DNA from: Acidovorax sp.
GTDB taxonomy: Bacteria > Pseudomonadota > Gammaproteobacteria > Burkholderiales > Burkholderiaceae_C
DNA: 64,000 nucleotides
Direction of reading: 5' to 3'
Assembly: GCF_027492855.1 (NCBI RefSeq)
Contig: NZ_JAPUDY010000047.1
Span: 16,370 to 80,369 of the forward strand
Within the stretch, counting starts at the first letter, position 1. Each line of letters begins with the position of its first letter. The position numbers and the translations under genes are program-made. Positions 24,928 through 34,550 of the stretch are shown one piece after another. The notes under the pieces were generated by a model. The model searched no databases and had not been told where the DNA came from. It worked only from the letters and a program-made list of their open reading frames with translations.

Positions 24928-26507
24928 GGCTGGGCCTCGTCGGCCGTGGTGTCGTCGGCCAGCAGGTCGTCCAGCGCAGCGTCGGGGTCTTCGCCCAGCT
25001 CTTCCAGCAGGCTGCGCAGGTCGGCCATGGCACCGTTCAGCTCGCGCATCACCATGCGGACCACTAATGCGGGTTCGTCGCGCTGGGCGTCTGCGGTTTC
25101 GGCGCTGTCGTCTTTGAGCCAGCTGATGTCCAGGTTGTCGCCACGGGCCTTGATTTGCTCGCGGGTGAACTTGCGCCAGCGGCCTGCCTCACCCGTATCC
25201 ACGCGCTGCGCCAGGGCTGCGGGGCCGCCGCAGGGGTCGTTGCCAAACACGTTTTCAAACTTGTCGCGGGGTGTGCTGGCCGGGGCGTCGGGCTTAGTGC
25301 GGAAATACTCGCGGGTGAAGGGAGTGCGCTTGCCAAACTGGGGCATGTTGGCGCGCATGTCGTACACCCACACTTCCTTAGTGTTGCCTTTGTCGGTGGT
25401 ACCACGGGTGAAAAACAGCACGTTGGTTTTGACGCCCTGGGCGTAGAAGATGCCGGTGGGCAGGCGCAATATGGTGTGCAGGTTGCACTTGTCCATCAGG
25501 TCGCGGCGTATGTCTGCGCCCACGTTGCTTTCAAACAGCACGTTGTCGGGCAGCACCACGGCAGCGCGGCCACCGGGGGCCAGGTTGCGGTAGATGTGCT
25601 GCAAAAAACAGAACTGCTTGTTGGTGGTGGGGTAGGTGAAGTCGGTGCGGGTGGGCAGGCCGCCGCCTTTTTTGGTGCCAAAGGGCGGGTTGCTGAGGTT
25701 GAGCGTGGCCTGGGGCAGGCGGGTACCTTCTTCGCCCAGCGTGTCTCCAAACTGTATGCCGCCTTCAATGCCGTGCAGCAGCATATTCATGAGTGCCAGT
25801 CGGTGCGTGTCTTGCACCAGCTCCATGCCGTAAAAGGTGCTGTGGCGGTATTTGCGCTGCTGTGCTTCGGTGCGCTCGTCTGGCGGGTACTTGGTGCGCA
25901 GGTAGTTGTTGGCGGCAATCAAGAAGCCGCCGGTGCCCGAGGCAGGGTCCTGAATCACATCGCCTAGCGTAGGCTGCATCACGGCCACGATGCTGTCGAT
26001 CAAATCGCGGGGGGTGAAGTACTGGCCTGCGCCGCTTTTCTTTTCGCTGGCGTTGCGCTCCAGCAGGCCTTCGTACAGGTCGCCCAGGTCGTCGCGCTGC
26101 ACGCTGTACCAGTCGAGCTTGTCGATCTCTACCACCAGCTTGGACAAGGTGGCGGGCTTGGTGATGAAGGTGCTGGCGTTGGCGTAAATCTGCTGGACGC
26201 TGCCACTGCCGTGCAGGCCGTAGTCCAGCAGCAGTTCTTTGTACATGTCCAGCCGGTCTGGTGCGGATGCGGCCATCAGATCGGCCCAGCGGGTGCCTTC
26301 CATTTTTTCAGCAGGCTCGCCTTTCTTGGGCGACTTGTAGATGACCAGGCCGTCTTCTTGGCCGGTCTCTTGCATCATGCGCAAGAACAGCAGGTAGGTG
26401 AGTTCGCTCACGTACTGGTGGTAGGTCACTCCATCGTCGCGCAGCAGGTTGCACAGGTTCCATAGCTTGGCGACGATGTCTGACGCCGCAGGGTTGATTG
26501 CAGTCAT
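24924..26507 (-). CDS. hsdM: Type I restriction-modification DNA methyltransferase subunit
   Basis: The 527-residue protein contains the N-terminal HsdM helical domain (LWNLCNLLRDDGVTYHQYVS) and the N6-adenine methyltransferase core: GQYFTPRDLIDSIV, the SAM motif QDPASGTGGFL and the catalytic NPPF in LNLSNPPFGTK. It methylates adenine in the sequence chosen by HsdS, protecting self DNA. It lies 24 bases after hsdR and overlaps the DUF1016 gene by four bases. Confidence 0.95.
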   Translation of the reverse strand: MTAINPAASDIVAKLWNLCNLLRDDGVTYHQYVSELTYLLFLRMMQETGQEDGLVIYKSPKKGEPAEKMEGTRWADLMAASAPDRLDMYKELLLDYGLHGSGSVQQIYANASTFITKPATLSKLVVEIDKLDWYSVQRDDLGDLYEGLLERNASEKKSGAGQYFTPRDLIDSIVAVMQPTLGDVIQDPASGTGGFLIAANNYLRTKYPPDERTEAQQRKYRHSTFYGMELVQDTHRLALMNMLLHGIEGGIQFGDTLGEEGTRLPQATLNLSNPPFGTKKGGGLPTRTDFTYPTTNKQFCFLQHIYRNLAPGGRAAVVLPDNVLFESNVGADIRRDLMDKCNLHTILRLPTGIFYAQGVKTNVLFFTRGTTDKGNTKEVWVYDMRANMPQFGKRTPFTREYFRTKPDAPASTPRDKFENVFGNDPCGGPAALAQRVDTGEAGRWRKFTREQIKARGDNLDISWLKDDSAETADAQRDEPALVVRMVMRELNGAMADLRSLLEELGEDPDAALDDLLADDTTADEAQP

Positions 26508-26531
26508 GTAGGGGGATGCGGGGAAAAGCGG

Positions 26532-29500
26532 TCAGGCGGACTTTTGGTCGTCCGCCCACAGTGCGTCGTTAAATGCTTCCAGCACGGGCTGGAGCTGGCC
26601 GTTGAAGAGTTTGTCCAGGCGGGCAAAGCCGCCGCCGTCGCGCTTGAATATAAGGTCTGGGTCGTCCAGCGCTTCGCGGTCTACCAACATATTGGCTTTG
26701 GTTTGCGCGGCAATGCGTTTGAGCCAGTCGCGCTGGGGCTGCGTCCAGGGTTTGCCTGCCAAGGGTTTGGTCAGCAGGTCTTGCAGGGCGTGGTCCACGC
26801 GCTCGGCGTAGGGCAGCAGGGCGTCGCCCATGGCGGCCTGGCGGATGTAGCCAATGATGCGGGCGGCAATGTCCTGGTTGCTGAGCTCGCGCCAGGCGGT
26901 GGCCAGGCGGGTTTCGGTAAAGCCGGCCTGGTCCAGCGCCAGCACCAGTTCTTTGAGCTGCTTGCGCGTGAGATCGCGCGGGCGGGTGAGCACGGTGATG
27001 AGGGCGGGTAGCTCGTTGCCGTGGCTGGTGATGAAGTCTTTGAACTCTTTCAAATAGTCTTCTGGCTTGCGGGCCGTGCCGTAGCCGCGCTCGATGCCAG
27101 CGAGGGCATCGGGGTGGTCGGAGACAAAAACAGGCTCGCCACGCCCTTCGCGCTTGCGGTCCAGTATTTCGCCCAGCTGAGGGTTTTGAATGAACCAGTT
27201 GGCGATGTCATCCACCGACAGGGTGCGCAACTTTTGGATGAAGGCATCGGGCGTCATGCCTGCCTTGGTTTCAAAGTCTTGCGTGGCTTGGGCATCGAGG
27301 TGGCGCTTTTTGACCTGCAGCTTGGCCAGGAACTGCTCGCGCACCAGCTCTCGGGCAGCGGGGTCTTGCACGGCCACCATTTCCTGCACTAGCTGCGCAA
27401 AGCTGATGCTAGGGTTAACCACCACGGGGCGCATGGCGGTCATGTTGCCGATGGCTTCAAAAATACGCACAGCGTCAAACACGCGGAAGCTGTCTTTGGG
27501 GTCGCCGTCAAAGTCGCACAGACGGGTGGCGCGGCCCAGCATCTGGTCGAACAAGATGCGGCTGTTGACCTGGCGCAGGAAGACGAGGTTGCAGATTTCG
27601 GGTACGTCAATGCCGGTAGTGAGCAAGTCCACCGTGACGGCCACATTGGGCAGGCGCTCGTTTTTGAAGCGGCGAATCAGCTCCAGCGGCTTGTCGGCGT
27701 TGCCCGTGATCTTGATGACGGCATCGTCCTCTACGCAGCCGTACTGGGCCTCAAAAGCGGCTTTGAGCACATCCACCACCAAGTCGGCATGGTCGGTGTT
27801 GACGCAGAAGATGAGTGTTTTGCGCTTGCCTGTGGGGTCAATCTCTTGCGCCAGGTAGTTGCACACCACTTCATTGAAGGGGCGGGTGATGACCTTGCGG
27901 TTGAAGTCTTCGACGTTGAGGTCGATGGCATCGGGGGCTTTGAAAAGCTCGATCTGGTTACGCTGCGCGTCGTAGACCTTGACCTCTTCGCCCACCTTCC
28001 AGTGCATGCCGCCTTTGGAAAGCTCGGTGTAGATCTGAATGGGCGGTTCGTAGTCCACCAGATAGCCATCCACCACGGCCTCGCGGTAGCTGTAGGTGAA
28101 CACTGGGACGCCGAAGATTTCGGTGGTGTGCAGGGCGGGGGTCGCAGTCAGGCCGATCTTGACAGCATCAAAGTAGTCGAGCACACGGCGGTACTTGGAG
28201 ATGTAGTCTTCAAAGCCGCGAAAGCTGAGTTCGGTGTCGGACAGCTCGCGGTCTAGCGTGTAGCCGCGATGGCATTCGTCGATCACCACGCAGTCGTATT
28301 GGTCTACCGTGGGTGGGGCCACGCCATCGGCAGAAAACAGCACGCGCCGCATCATGCCCTGCACGGTGGCGATGTGGACGGCGGTGTCATCGTCTGGCGC
28401 CTGGGCATCCAGCTCTTTGATGCCGAAGGCTTCGGCAAAGGTTTGCAGCCGCTCCATGCGGGTGTCTTTGAAGGCGTTGGCCGCTTGTTCGCCCAAGGCC
28501 GACCTGTCCACCAGAAACAAGATGCGCTTGAAGCGCTGCGCTTTCAGTAGGCGATAGATGAGTGCAATGCAGGTTTTGGTTTTGCCAGTGCCTGTGGCCA
28601 TGGCCAACAAGATGTCGCGCTGGCCCTGGCTTATGCGCGCCTCGGTCTCGCGGATGGCTTTTTGCTGGTACAGGCGCAGTGGAAAGCCGAAGTTGAACTC
28701 GGTGTTGTCCAGCTGCTGGTGAGCTTTAACCTCATCTGCCGCCAGCAGATGTTTGAGCCCATCGGGGCTGTACCAGCCGTCCAGCGCCTGGCTGCGGTTT
28801 TCGGGGTGGCGCAAATCGCAAAACCAGATGCCGCTTTTGGTGGCCAGCTGGCGCAAGTAGGGGCGCCCGTTGGCAGAGAAGACGAATGGAATGCGATATT
28901 CAGACTGTGCACCCCAGTTACGATCATGGAGATGAACCTCGACACCCGCAGTGAATGTGCGGCTGTAGCGCTTGGCCTGCTGCAGGGCACCAGACACATC
29001 AATGTTTTTTCGCTTGGCCTCGACCACCGCCATCGGCGTGAGCCCCTGAAAAAGCACGTAGTCGGCAGCACAACCATCACAGGGCCATTCGGCGATGGCG
29101 ATGTTGCGGCCACGTACTGGGCGAGCCCCTTTGCTGTAGCGCAGGCTTTCACTGTCGGCCTCCCAGCCGGCCTGCTGCAACTGGGCATCAATGATGCGGC
29201 GGGTTTCTGCTTCGTCCAGCTGGACTTTCGTGGCGGCTGCGTTGGCGGACTGTAGCAAGGAAGCGTATTGCGTTGCTGGAGCTGCCACAGCGGCGGCTTG
29301 CAGGGCAGAAAGTTGGTCGGCCAAACGGGCTTTGGCTGCGTCAGCCTCTGTGGCCAACTGCTCCCAAACAGCACGCTCTTCACTCAATGACGATAGCTGT
29401 GTTCGGGTCTGCGCAAGCTCTGCACCCGTTTGCTCATTTTGAGCTTGGTAGCTGGCGACCGCCTGCTGCAGCCGTGCCAGTTCGGCTTGCAGCTCTGCGG

Positions 29501-29936
29501 CTTCGTTGACGGGGGGTTGTGGCGGAACAAAAGGGCCAGAGCGGTGGTTGGCATCTTTGAACGTGCGATGGAACCACAGCGCAAGCTGCCAGCACAGCTT
29601 GAGTGTGGACAGGGCTCCGGCATGGTTGCCTGCGAGCGCATGGTTCGCGGCGTTGCCGTTGACTCGGATTTGATCAAAGACCTGCTTGACCTCTCTGGGC
29701 AACGCCCCTTCGTTTTGCAGGCGCCGGATTAGCTCGTACTGGGTTTCGGCAGGGTTCGTCAACAGACCGACTCGGGCTGCCAGAGATTGCGCCAAGATTT
29801 CTGAGAATTGCCTCAGTTTGAGCAGGCTGGTGTTGGGGTCTTCCGCAAAGTACCGCTCAGCCAAAGCCCCTAAGCGCCACAACTGCTCCTCGTATGAGTG
29901 CAGCATGTCGAAGTTGGACTGAATACTTTGAGGCAT
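26532..29936 (-). CDS. hsdR: Type I restriction enzyme R subunit (EcoEI-type C-terminus)
   Basis: The 1134-residue protein has, in order, an N-terminal DUF4145-like helical domain (residues about 1-140), a coiled coil rich in Leu/Gln/Ala (about 145-215), a PDDEXK nuclease domain (CAADYVLFQG, then VVEAKRKN), an SF2 translocase with MATGTGKTKTCIAL and VIDECHRGY, motif VI QMLGRATRLCDF, and an EcoEI-like C-terminus. It cuts unmodified DNA after ATP-driven translocation. It opens the seven-gene operon. No frameshift or missing motif was seen. Confidence 0.94.
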   Translation of the reverse strand: MPQSIQSNFDMLHSYEEQLWRLGALAERYFAEDPNTSLLKLRQFSEILAQSLAARVGLLTNPAETQYELIRRLQNEGALPREVKQVFDQIRVNGNAANHALAGNHAGALSTLKLCWQLALWFHRTFKDANHRSGPFVPPQPPVNEAAELQAELARLQQAVASYQAQNEQTGAELAQTRTQLSSLSEERAVWEQLATEADAAKARLADQLSALQAAAVAAPATQYASLLQSANAAATKVQLDEAETRRIIDAQLQQAGWEADSESLRYSKGARPVRGRNIAIAEWPCDGCAADYVLFQGLTPMAVVEAKRKNIDVSGALQQAKRYSRTFTAGVEVHLHDRNWGAQSEYRIPFVFSANGRPYLRQLATKSGIWFCDLRHPENRSQALDGWYSPDGLKHLLAADEVKAHQQLDNTEFNFGFPLRLYQQKAIRETEARISQGQRDILLAMATGTGKTKTCIALIYRLLKAQRFKRILFLVDRSALGEQAANAFKDTRMERLQTFAEAFGIKELDAQAPDDDTAVHIATVQGMMRRVLFSADGVAPPTVDQYDCVVIDECHRGYTLDRELSDTELSFRGFEDYISKYRRVLDYFDAVKIGLTATPALHTTEIFGVPVFTYSYREAVVDGYLVDYEPPIQIYTELSKGGMHWKVGEEVKVYDAQRNQIELFKAPDAIDLNVEDFNRKVITRPFNEVVCNYLAQEIDPTGKRKTLIFCVNTDHADLVVDVLKAAFEAQYGCVEDDAVIKITGNADKPLELIRRFKNERLPNVAVTVDLLTTGIDVPEICNLVFLRQVNSRILFDQMLGRATRLCDFDGDPKDSFRVFDAVRIFEAIGNMTAMRPVVVNPSISFAQLVQEMVAVQDPAARELVREQFLAKLQVKKRHLDAQATQDFETKAGMTPDAFIQKLRTLSVDDIANWFIQNPQLGEILDRKREGRGEPVFVSDHPDALAGIERGYGTARKPEDYLKEFKDFITSHGNELPALITVLTRPRDLTRKQLKELVLALDQAGFTETRLATAWRELSNQDIAARIIGYIRQAAMGDALLPYAERVDHALQDLLTKPLAGKPWTQPQRDWLKRIAAQTKANMLVDREALDDPDLIFKRDGGGFARLDKLFNGQLQPVLEAFNDALWADDQKSA

Positions 29937-29990
29937 AGGTGCTAAGGGGCAGTGGCTACTTTGCGCTAGGCGCGCCGAGGTCGATTTTCA

Positions 29991-30354
29991 CTAAAGAGGG
30001 TAATTGAGAAATGGCCTACGACACCGCGTTGCATTGCCCGCCAGCACTAGCCGCTGTGTCGCTCTGGTCGCCGCCACATACAACACCCGCACCGCCTCTC
30101 TGTGCACCAACAGCTGAGCCTCTTGCTGTGGCTCCACCAAGCGCAAGTGTTTGCAGATCTTTGACTTCCACAATCGGCCGGCCCCGGCTGGGGTGCAACA
30201 CGATGAAACCAGGATGCAATTGCCGGAGACCTACGGACACGTCGTACCAAAGCAGGTCGTCATTGAGCTTATGCTCCAGCCGCTCTGCCAGGCGCCGATC
30301 GCCACTTGTCATGCGCGATGTGCATGCGCCCAATGCCGATATCAATGTCACCAT
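29991..30354 (-). pseudogene. NERD-domain UvrD-like helicase reduced to its two ends
   Basis: From ATG 30354 the strand codes MVTLISALGACTSRMTSGDR, RRLAERLEHKL and HPGFIVLHPSRGRPIVEVKD, the start of a NERD nuclease-related domain. Just after IVEVKD, in another frame, come HREAVRVLYVAATRATQRLV and LAG, which is motif VI near the end of UvrD-type helicases. The several hundred codons that should lie between are gone. This is the remnant of a NERD-UvrD protein, a type found in defence islands, and it sits directly upstream of hsdR. Confidence 0.7.
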
Positions 30355-30657
30355 GCCGCCAGTTGCCTCCCTTGCTGGTGTGATGCCCATGTGTGTATTT
30401 GTTAATGCACTGTAGGGGGTGCGGTAGCGGGGCGCAACCTTTGGATGTCAACATCAAGCGACGAAGCTGGCGCGCGGGACCGTGATTGAATCTGCCTCAT
30501 CAGTCGTAGGTTTAAGTCAAATTGTTCTTTGGCGCTTATTTATCAAGCGCTAACAGCTATCAAAATCATATCAACCGACACGACTTGCTGCAGTCGCCTG
30601 TACCGGATAGCAGCACCTATCCCGACCCTTTCAGCCCCTTCAGTTAAATTGCCCCGC
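30355..30657. other. Intergenic region between the helicase remnant and an MFS gene
   Basis: The stretch holds repeat copy 10 and an AT-richer segment before the MFS start. It forms the 5' boundary of the defence island. An in-frame extension of the MFS gene from 30529 exists, but it runs through the repeat and is unlikely to be coding. Confidence 0.5.
30532..30560. repeat. GCGCTT-N17-AGCTAT element, copy 10
   Basis: Both boxes are perfect with the 17-base spacer. It flanks the defence island on the side opposite to copy 9, about 11.7 kb away. Confidence 0.85.
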
Positions 30658-31968
30658 ATGCCCAACACCCCTGCCGCCGCCCCGGCATCCCTCATCGATT
30701 CCCCCCAGGCCGCCTGGCGCCTGCTGACCACGCTGGGCCTGGTGGTGCTGGGCAACAGCAGCATGTATGTGGTGTCGGTGGTGCTGCCCGCCGTGCAGGC
30801 CGAGTTTGGGGTGGGGCGTGCGCAAGCGTCGCTGCCTTACACGCTGATGATGGTGTGCCTGGGGATTGGCGGTATCTGGACGGGGCGGATGGCCGACCGG
30901 CATGGGCTGATGCCGGTGCTGTGCGTGGGGGCGGTGGCCGTGTGTGGCGGTTTTGTGTGGGCGGGGCTGTCGGGCAGCATTTGGGGGTTTGGGCTGGCGC
31001 ATGGGTTGATGGGGCTGATTGGCAGCTCGGCCACGTTTGCGCCGTTGATGGCCGACACGGCGCTGTGGTGGAACCGGCGGCGTGGCATTGCGGTGGCGAT
31101 TTGCGCCAGCGGCAACTACATCGCCGGTGCACTGTGGCCGCCCATCGTGCAGCACGGCATCGAATCCATTGGCTGGCGCCACACCTATGTGTTGATGGGG
31201 TTGATGTGTGGCCTGGGCATGCTGCTGTTGGCGCTGCGCATGCGCCAGCGCGCGCCGATGGTGCTGCTGGATGTGTCTGCGGTGCCTGCGTCGGCAGGGG
31301 GCGCTGCGACTTCGACTGCGCCTTCTTCCTCCTCGGCACCCACTCCTTTGGCGCTAGACCGCAACCGCCCGTTTGGCCTGCGCCCGGTGCATGCGCAGTT
31401 GCTGCTGTGTGTGGCGGGCGTGGCGTGCTGTGTGGCCATGGCGATGCCGCAGGTGCATATCGTGGCCTATTGCACCGACCTGGGTTTCGGCGCGGCCCGT
31501 GGGGCCGAGATGTTGTCGCTGATGCTGGCGTGCGGCATTGTCAGCCGCCTGGTGTCGGGGGTGATCTGCGACCGCATTGGCGGCGTGCGCACGCTGCTGC
31601 TGGGGTCGGCGCTGCAGGGGGTGGGGCTGATGCTGTTTTTGCCGTTTGACGGGCTGGTGCCGCTGTATGTCATTTCGGCGATGTTCGGGCTGTTCCAGGG
31701 TGGCATCGTGCCTGCCTACGCGATCATCATCCGCGAGTATTTTGCGCCGCAAGAGGCGGGCGCCCGGGTGGGCGCAGTGATCATGGCCACGTTGGTTGGC
31801 ATGGCGCTGGGGGGCTGGATGTCGGGCTGGATTTTTGACGTGACGGGCAGCTACCAGGCGGCGTTTATCAACGGCATGGCGTGGAATCTGTTGAACCTCT
31901 CCATCGTGGGTGGTTTGTACTGGCGTGTACGCCGCCAGCGCGCCAGGCCAGAGCACAGCGCCGGGTAA
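30658..31968 (+). CDS. MFS transporter
   Basis: The 436-residue product shows about twelve hydrophobic segments and the MFS loop-2 motif in GRMADRHGLMPVL. A polar, Ser/Ala-rich central loop separates the halves (around residues 205-240). The architecture resembles monocarboxylate or oxalate-formate type transporters, but no substrate can be assigned. ATG 30658 gives a short N-terminus before the first membrane helix. The 3' end faces the tyrosine phosphatase gene, seven bases away. Confidence 0.85.
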   Translation: MPNTPAAAPASLIDSPQAAWRLLTTLGLVVLGNSSMYVVSVVLPAVQAEFGVGRAQASLPYTLMMVCLGIGGIWTGRMADRHGLMPVLCVGAVAVCGGFVWAGLSGSIWGFGLAHGLMGLIGSSATFAPLMADTALWWNRRRGIAVAICASGNYIAGALWPPIVQHGIESIGWRHTYVLMGLMCGLGMLLLALRMRQRAPMVLLDVSAVPASAGGAATSTAPSSSSAPTPLALDRNRPFGLRPVHAQLLLCVAGVACCVAMAMPQVHIVAYCTDLGFGAARGAEMLSLMLACGIVSRLVSGVICDRIGGVRTLLLGSALQGVGLMLFLPFDGLVPLYVISAMFGLFQGGIVPAYAIIIREYFAPQEAGARVGAVIMATLVGMALGGWMSGWIFDVTGSYQAAFINGMAWNLLNLSIVGGLYWRVRRQRARPEHSAG

Positions 31969-31975
31969 GTTTGGC

Positions 31976-32731
31976 CTACGCTGCTTGCAGATACCGCCTC
32001 GCCAGTTCTTTCTGCGCAGCGGCGTCCACGCCCAGCACATCCACCAGATACGGCTGCAGGCCGCCAAAGTTGTTGTCCACCATGTGCAGCGCGGCGTCCA
32101 GAAACTCCTCTTGCACACGCCACAGCACGGCCAGCACTTCTTCGGGGGCGTGGCTGCCCATGCCGGGCGGGCGCTGGTAGAGCGCGTTGGTGAGCAGATA
32201 GTCCTGCATAACCACGTTGCGCGGCACGCCCAGGGTGAGCAGGATGAGGGCAGCGGCAAAGCCGGTGCGGTCTTTGCCCGCAGTGCAGTGGAAAACGGTG
32301 GGTGCATCGCTGGCCAGCAGCAGGCCAAACAGCTCGGCAAAGCGCGGGGCGTTGTCGTACACAAAGCCCCGGTAGGTGTCTTGCATCAGCCCCACGGCGT
32401 CTTGCGCGGTGAGCTGGCGGCCGGTGCGTTGCAGCTCCAGCGCGCGCTGCACCACCGTGGGCTCGATGGCCAGCGGGTGGTGGGTGACGCCGGGCAGCGC
32501 GTAGGCATGGGCGGCGCTTTCGGCTTGGCCGCGAAAATCCACTGCGCGGGCCACACCCAGTTCGGCCAGCAGGGCCTGGTCTTGTAGGGTAAGGCTTGCC
32601 AAATGGTCAGACCGGAAGATACGCCGCCATTTCACCTGCTGGCCGCCGTGGCCGGTGTAGCCGCCCAGGTCGCGAAAGTTGGTGGCGCCTGCGAGGGGGA
32701 GGGATCGGGTGGGGGCTTGCTCTTGCTGCAT
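31976..32731 (-). CDS. Tyrosine-protein phosphatase (DSP-like, Tyr_phosphatase3 type)
   Basis: The 251-residue product has the N-terminal NFRDLGGY motif, an FRSDHLASLT segment, and the catalytic P-loop HCTAGKDRTG in which Cys is the nucleophile and Arg binds phosphate. Related bacterial enzymes dephosphorylate phosphotyrosine or phosphoinositides. It is divergent from an AraC-type regulator with about 110 bp between; regulation is inferred only from that arrangement. Confidence 0.88.
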   Translation of the reverse strand: MQQEQAPTRSLPLAGATNFRDLGGYTGHGGQQVKWRRIFRSDHLASLTLQDQALLAELGVARAVDFRGQAESAAHAYALPGVTHHPLAIEPTVVQRALELQRTGRQLTAQDAVGLMQDTYRGFVYDNAPRFAELFGLLLASDAPTVFHCTAGKDRTGFAAALILLTLGVPRNVVMQDYLLTNALYQRPPGMGSHAPEEVLAVLWRVQEEFLDAALHMVDNNFGGLQPYLVDVLGVDAAAQKELARRYLQAA

Positions 32732-32843
32732 GGTGCGTGGCACAGATAGGTGTGCGAGGGTTGACGGTGCTGACAAAACAACAAGGATAGTCGGGCCGTG
32801 CGGCAGGTGCATGTCGCACGGGTGGCTTGTGCAGAATCCGGGC

Positions 32844-33677
32844 ATGCAGCGTTTTGTGCCCGTCCCCTCCGATTTGCAGCCTTGGTTGATGGCAGCGGTG
32901 GTGGTCGACGCCCCTGCGGAACTGGCGCAGTCGCATTTTCCGGCCATGGTGTCGAGCATGCTGGTGGTGCGGCTGGCCGGGCAGGTGAGTTGCCGGGGCG
33001 AGCCGGTGCCGCCATCGGCCTGGATGAGCGCCAGCACCACCGCCACGGTGTACGAACACGGCGGGCCTGTACGGGCCGTGGGGCTGGTACTACAGCCTGA
33101 GGCCGCCGCGGCACTTTTTGCCAGTGCGCGCGGGCTGGTGAACACGCTGCAACCACTGGCGGAGTTGGCGGGCCCCCGGTGGGCCGAGGTAGAGCACGAG
33201 GTGCGGGCGGCAGGGGACGACGGTGCGCGGCTCACGGTGCTGTGCCAGTTCATCCGGCAACTGGTCGCACCGCCGTCACCGTGTGAAGCACGGCGGCAAC
33301 AGGCGCGGGCCTTGCTGCATGCGGCCAGCGACAACGCCTCAGCCTCGGGCCAGCGCATGGGCCTGAGCACGCGGCAGTTTGAACGGCGTTTTGTGGCGCA
33401 CTGGGGCATGGCACCCAAGCAGTTCCAGGTGATTGCGCGGCTCAACAGCACGCTGGGGAGCGCCCTGGCCGCGCCCGGCAGCACGGTGGTGGAACTGGCG
33501 GCCGACCAGGGCTACTACGACCAGTCACACATGGCGCGCGATGTGCGCAGGCTGGCGGGCCACCCGCTGCAGACCCTGGTGCAGGGCACCCGCAGCCCGC
33601 TCACCGCACACTGGCCCTTGCAGGTCGGCGCCCAGACCCAGCCTCCTCAGCCGGTGGAGCCCACGCGCAGGCGCTGA
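32844..33677 (+). CDS. AraC family transcriptional regulator
   Basis: The 277-residue protein has an N-terminal sensing region and an AraC helix-turn-helix pair at the C-terminus: LSTRQFERRFVAHWGMAPKQ and ELAADQGYYDQSHMARDVRR. ATG 32844 is the first start after the intergenic region; an in-frame frame upstream overlaps the divergent phosphatase gene. It overlaps the convergent DUF2834 gene by 31 bases at the 3' ends. Confidence 0.85.
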   Translation: MQRFVPVPSDLQPWLMAAVVVDAPAELAQSHFPAMVSSMLVVRLAGQVSCRGEPVPPSAWMSASTTATVYEHGGPVRAVGLVLQPEAAAALFASARGLVNTLQPLAELAGPRWAEVEHEVRAAGDDGARLTVLCQFIRQLVAPPSPCEARRQQARALLHAASDNASASGQRMGLSTRQFERRFVAHWGMAPKQFQVIARLNSTLGSALAAPGSTVVELAADQGYYDQSHMARDVRRLAGHPLQTLVQGTRSPLTAHWPLQVGAQTQPPQPVEPTRRR

Positions 33678-33985
33678 GCCAGGTACAACGGCATCAAAAA
33701 CGCCAGGCCGATGCCAAAGCAGGCTGCGATATACGCCCAGCGCCACGCGCCCAGGCGGCGGTCTGCCGCCACCCAGGCAGAGAACGCCACGGCGGCCAAA
33801 TACACGTCGAGGGTGATGCCAGTGGTCAGCGCATTGGCAAAAGCATCGCGCCAGAAGACATCGGGCATCACGCTGCCGCCCGCCAGAAAGTACACAACGT
33901 TGAAGTACCAAGGCACGGCCAAGCCCAGGGCGGCCAGCACCCAAAAAAACGTGCGCAGATAGAGGAAGTTGGGGTGGTGTTGCAT
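33647..33985 (-). CDS. DUF2834 family membrane protein
   Basis: The 112-residue product has three hydrophobic segments and the conserved DUF2834 features FWVLAALGLAVPWYFN near the start and DVYLAAVAFSAWVAAD in the middle. The function of this small inner-membrane family is unknown. Confidence 0.8.
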   Translation of the reverse strand: MQHHPNFLYLRTFFWVLAALGLAVPWYFNVVYFLAGGSVMPDVFWRDAFANALTTGITLDVYLAAVAFSAWVAADRRLGAWRWAYIAACFGIGLAFLMPLYLAQRLRVGSTG

Positions 33986-34126
33986 CGGTGCAGATGGCCT
34001 GTTCGCCAGGCTGTTGGTCGTGAATCAAGGCACCGATTGAACGCGCCCAGCCCCCTGGCGGGCTAGGAAAAAAACGACATCCAGGGCAAAGGCCAGCCCA
34101 CTGCCCTGGGGTTACCCGCCAGCCAG

Positions 34127-34477
34127 CTACTGCGCTGCAGGAGGCAGCGATGTGAGCGCGCCGTCCACCGGCTGCTCCTGGCTGCCCTTGGGGCAGGGCT
34201 GATCGGTGTAAATGGTGCGGCCGTCTTGTACGCACTTGCGCGGCTGCGGGGCCACAGGGCCAGACGCACCAGCTTGCGCAGAACGTGCCTGCGCAGCAGG
34301 CCGTTTGTCGGGCGGCAGGGTGTCGGTGCCGGGGCGGGTGATCTTTTTCCAGGCCTGCTCCGTCCACGGCCCGGCGTGGGGCAGCCATTGGTCGGCCGTC
34401 CACCACGCGGCGGCGGCGGCTACCAGCAGCAGTGCGGCCAGAAGGGACCAAAGGGCTCGTTCGTGGGGGCTGCGCAT
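34127..34477 (-). CDS. Membrane-anchored DUF4124-like protein
   Basis: The 116-residue product has one N-terminal membrane segment (LWSLLAALLLVAAAAAWW), a Pro/Ala-rich linker, and a C-terminal KCVQDGRTIYTDQPCPKG block. That block, with its two Cys and Y-[TS]-D-x-P-C core, is typical of DUF4124. It is probably tethered in the periplasm. Function unknown. Confidence 0.65.
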   Translation of the reverse strand: MRSPHERALWSLLAALLLVAAAAAWWTADQWLPHAGPWTEQAWKKITRPGTDTLPPDKRPAAQARSAQAGASGPVAPQPRKCVQDGRTIYTDQPCPKGSQEQPVDGALTSLPPAAQ

Positions 34478-34550
34478 GGGGTGGGTCTGCCGTGTGGTGG
34501 GTGACCACCGAGCTTAAAACATCACGGCGCCCACCACCGGCCACCCGAGG

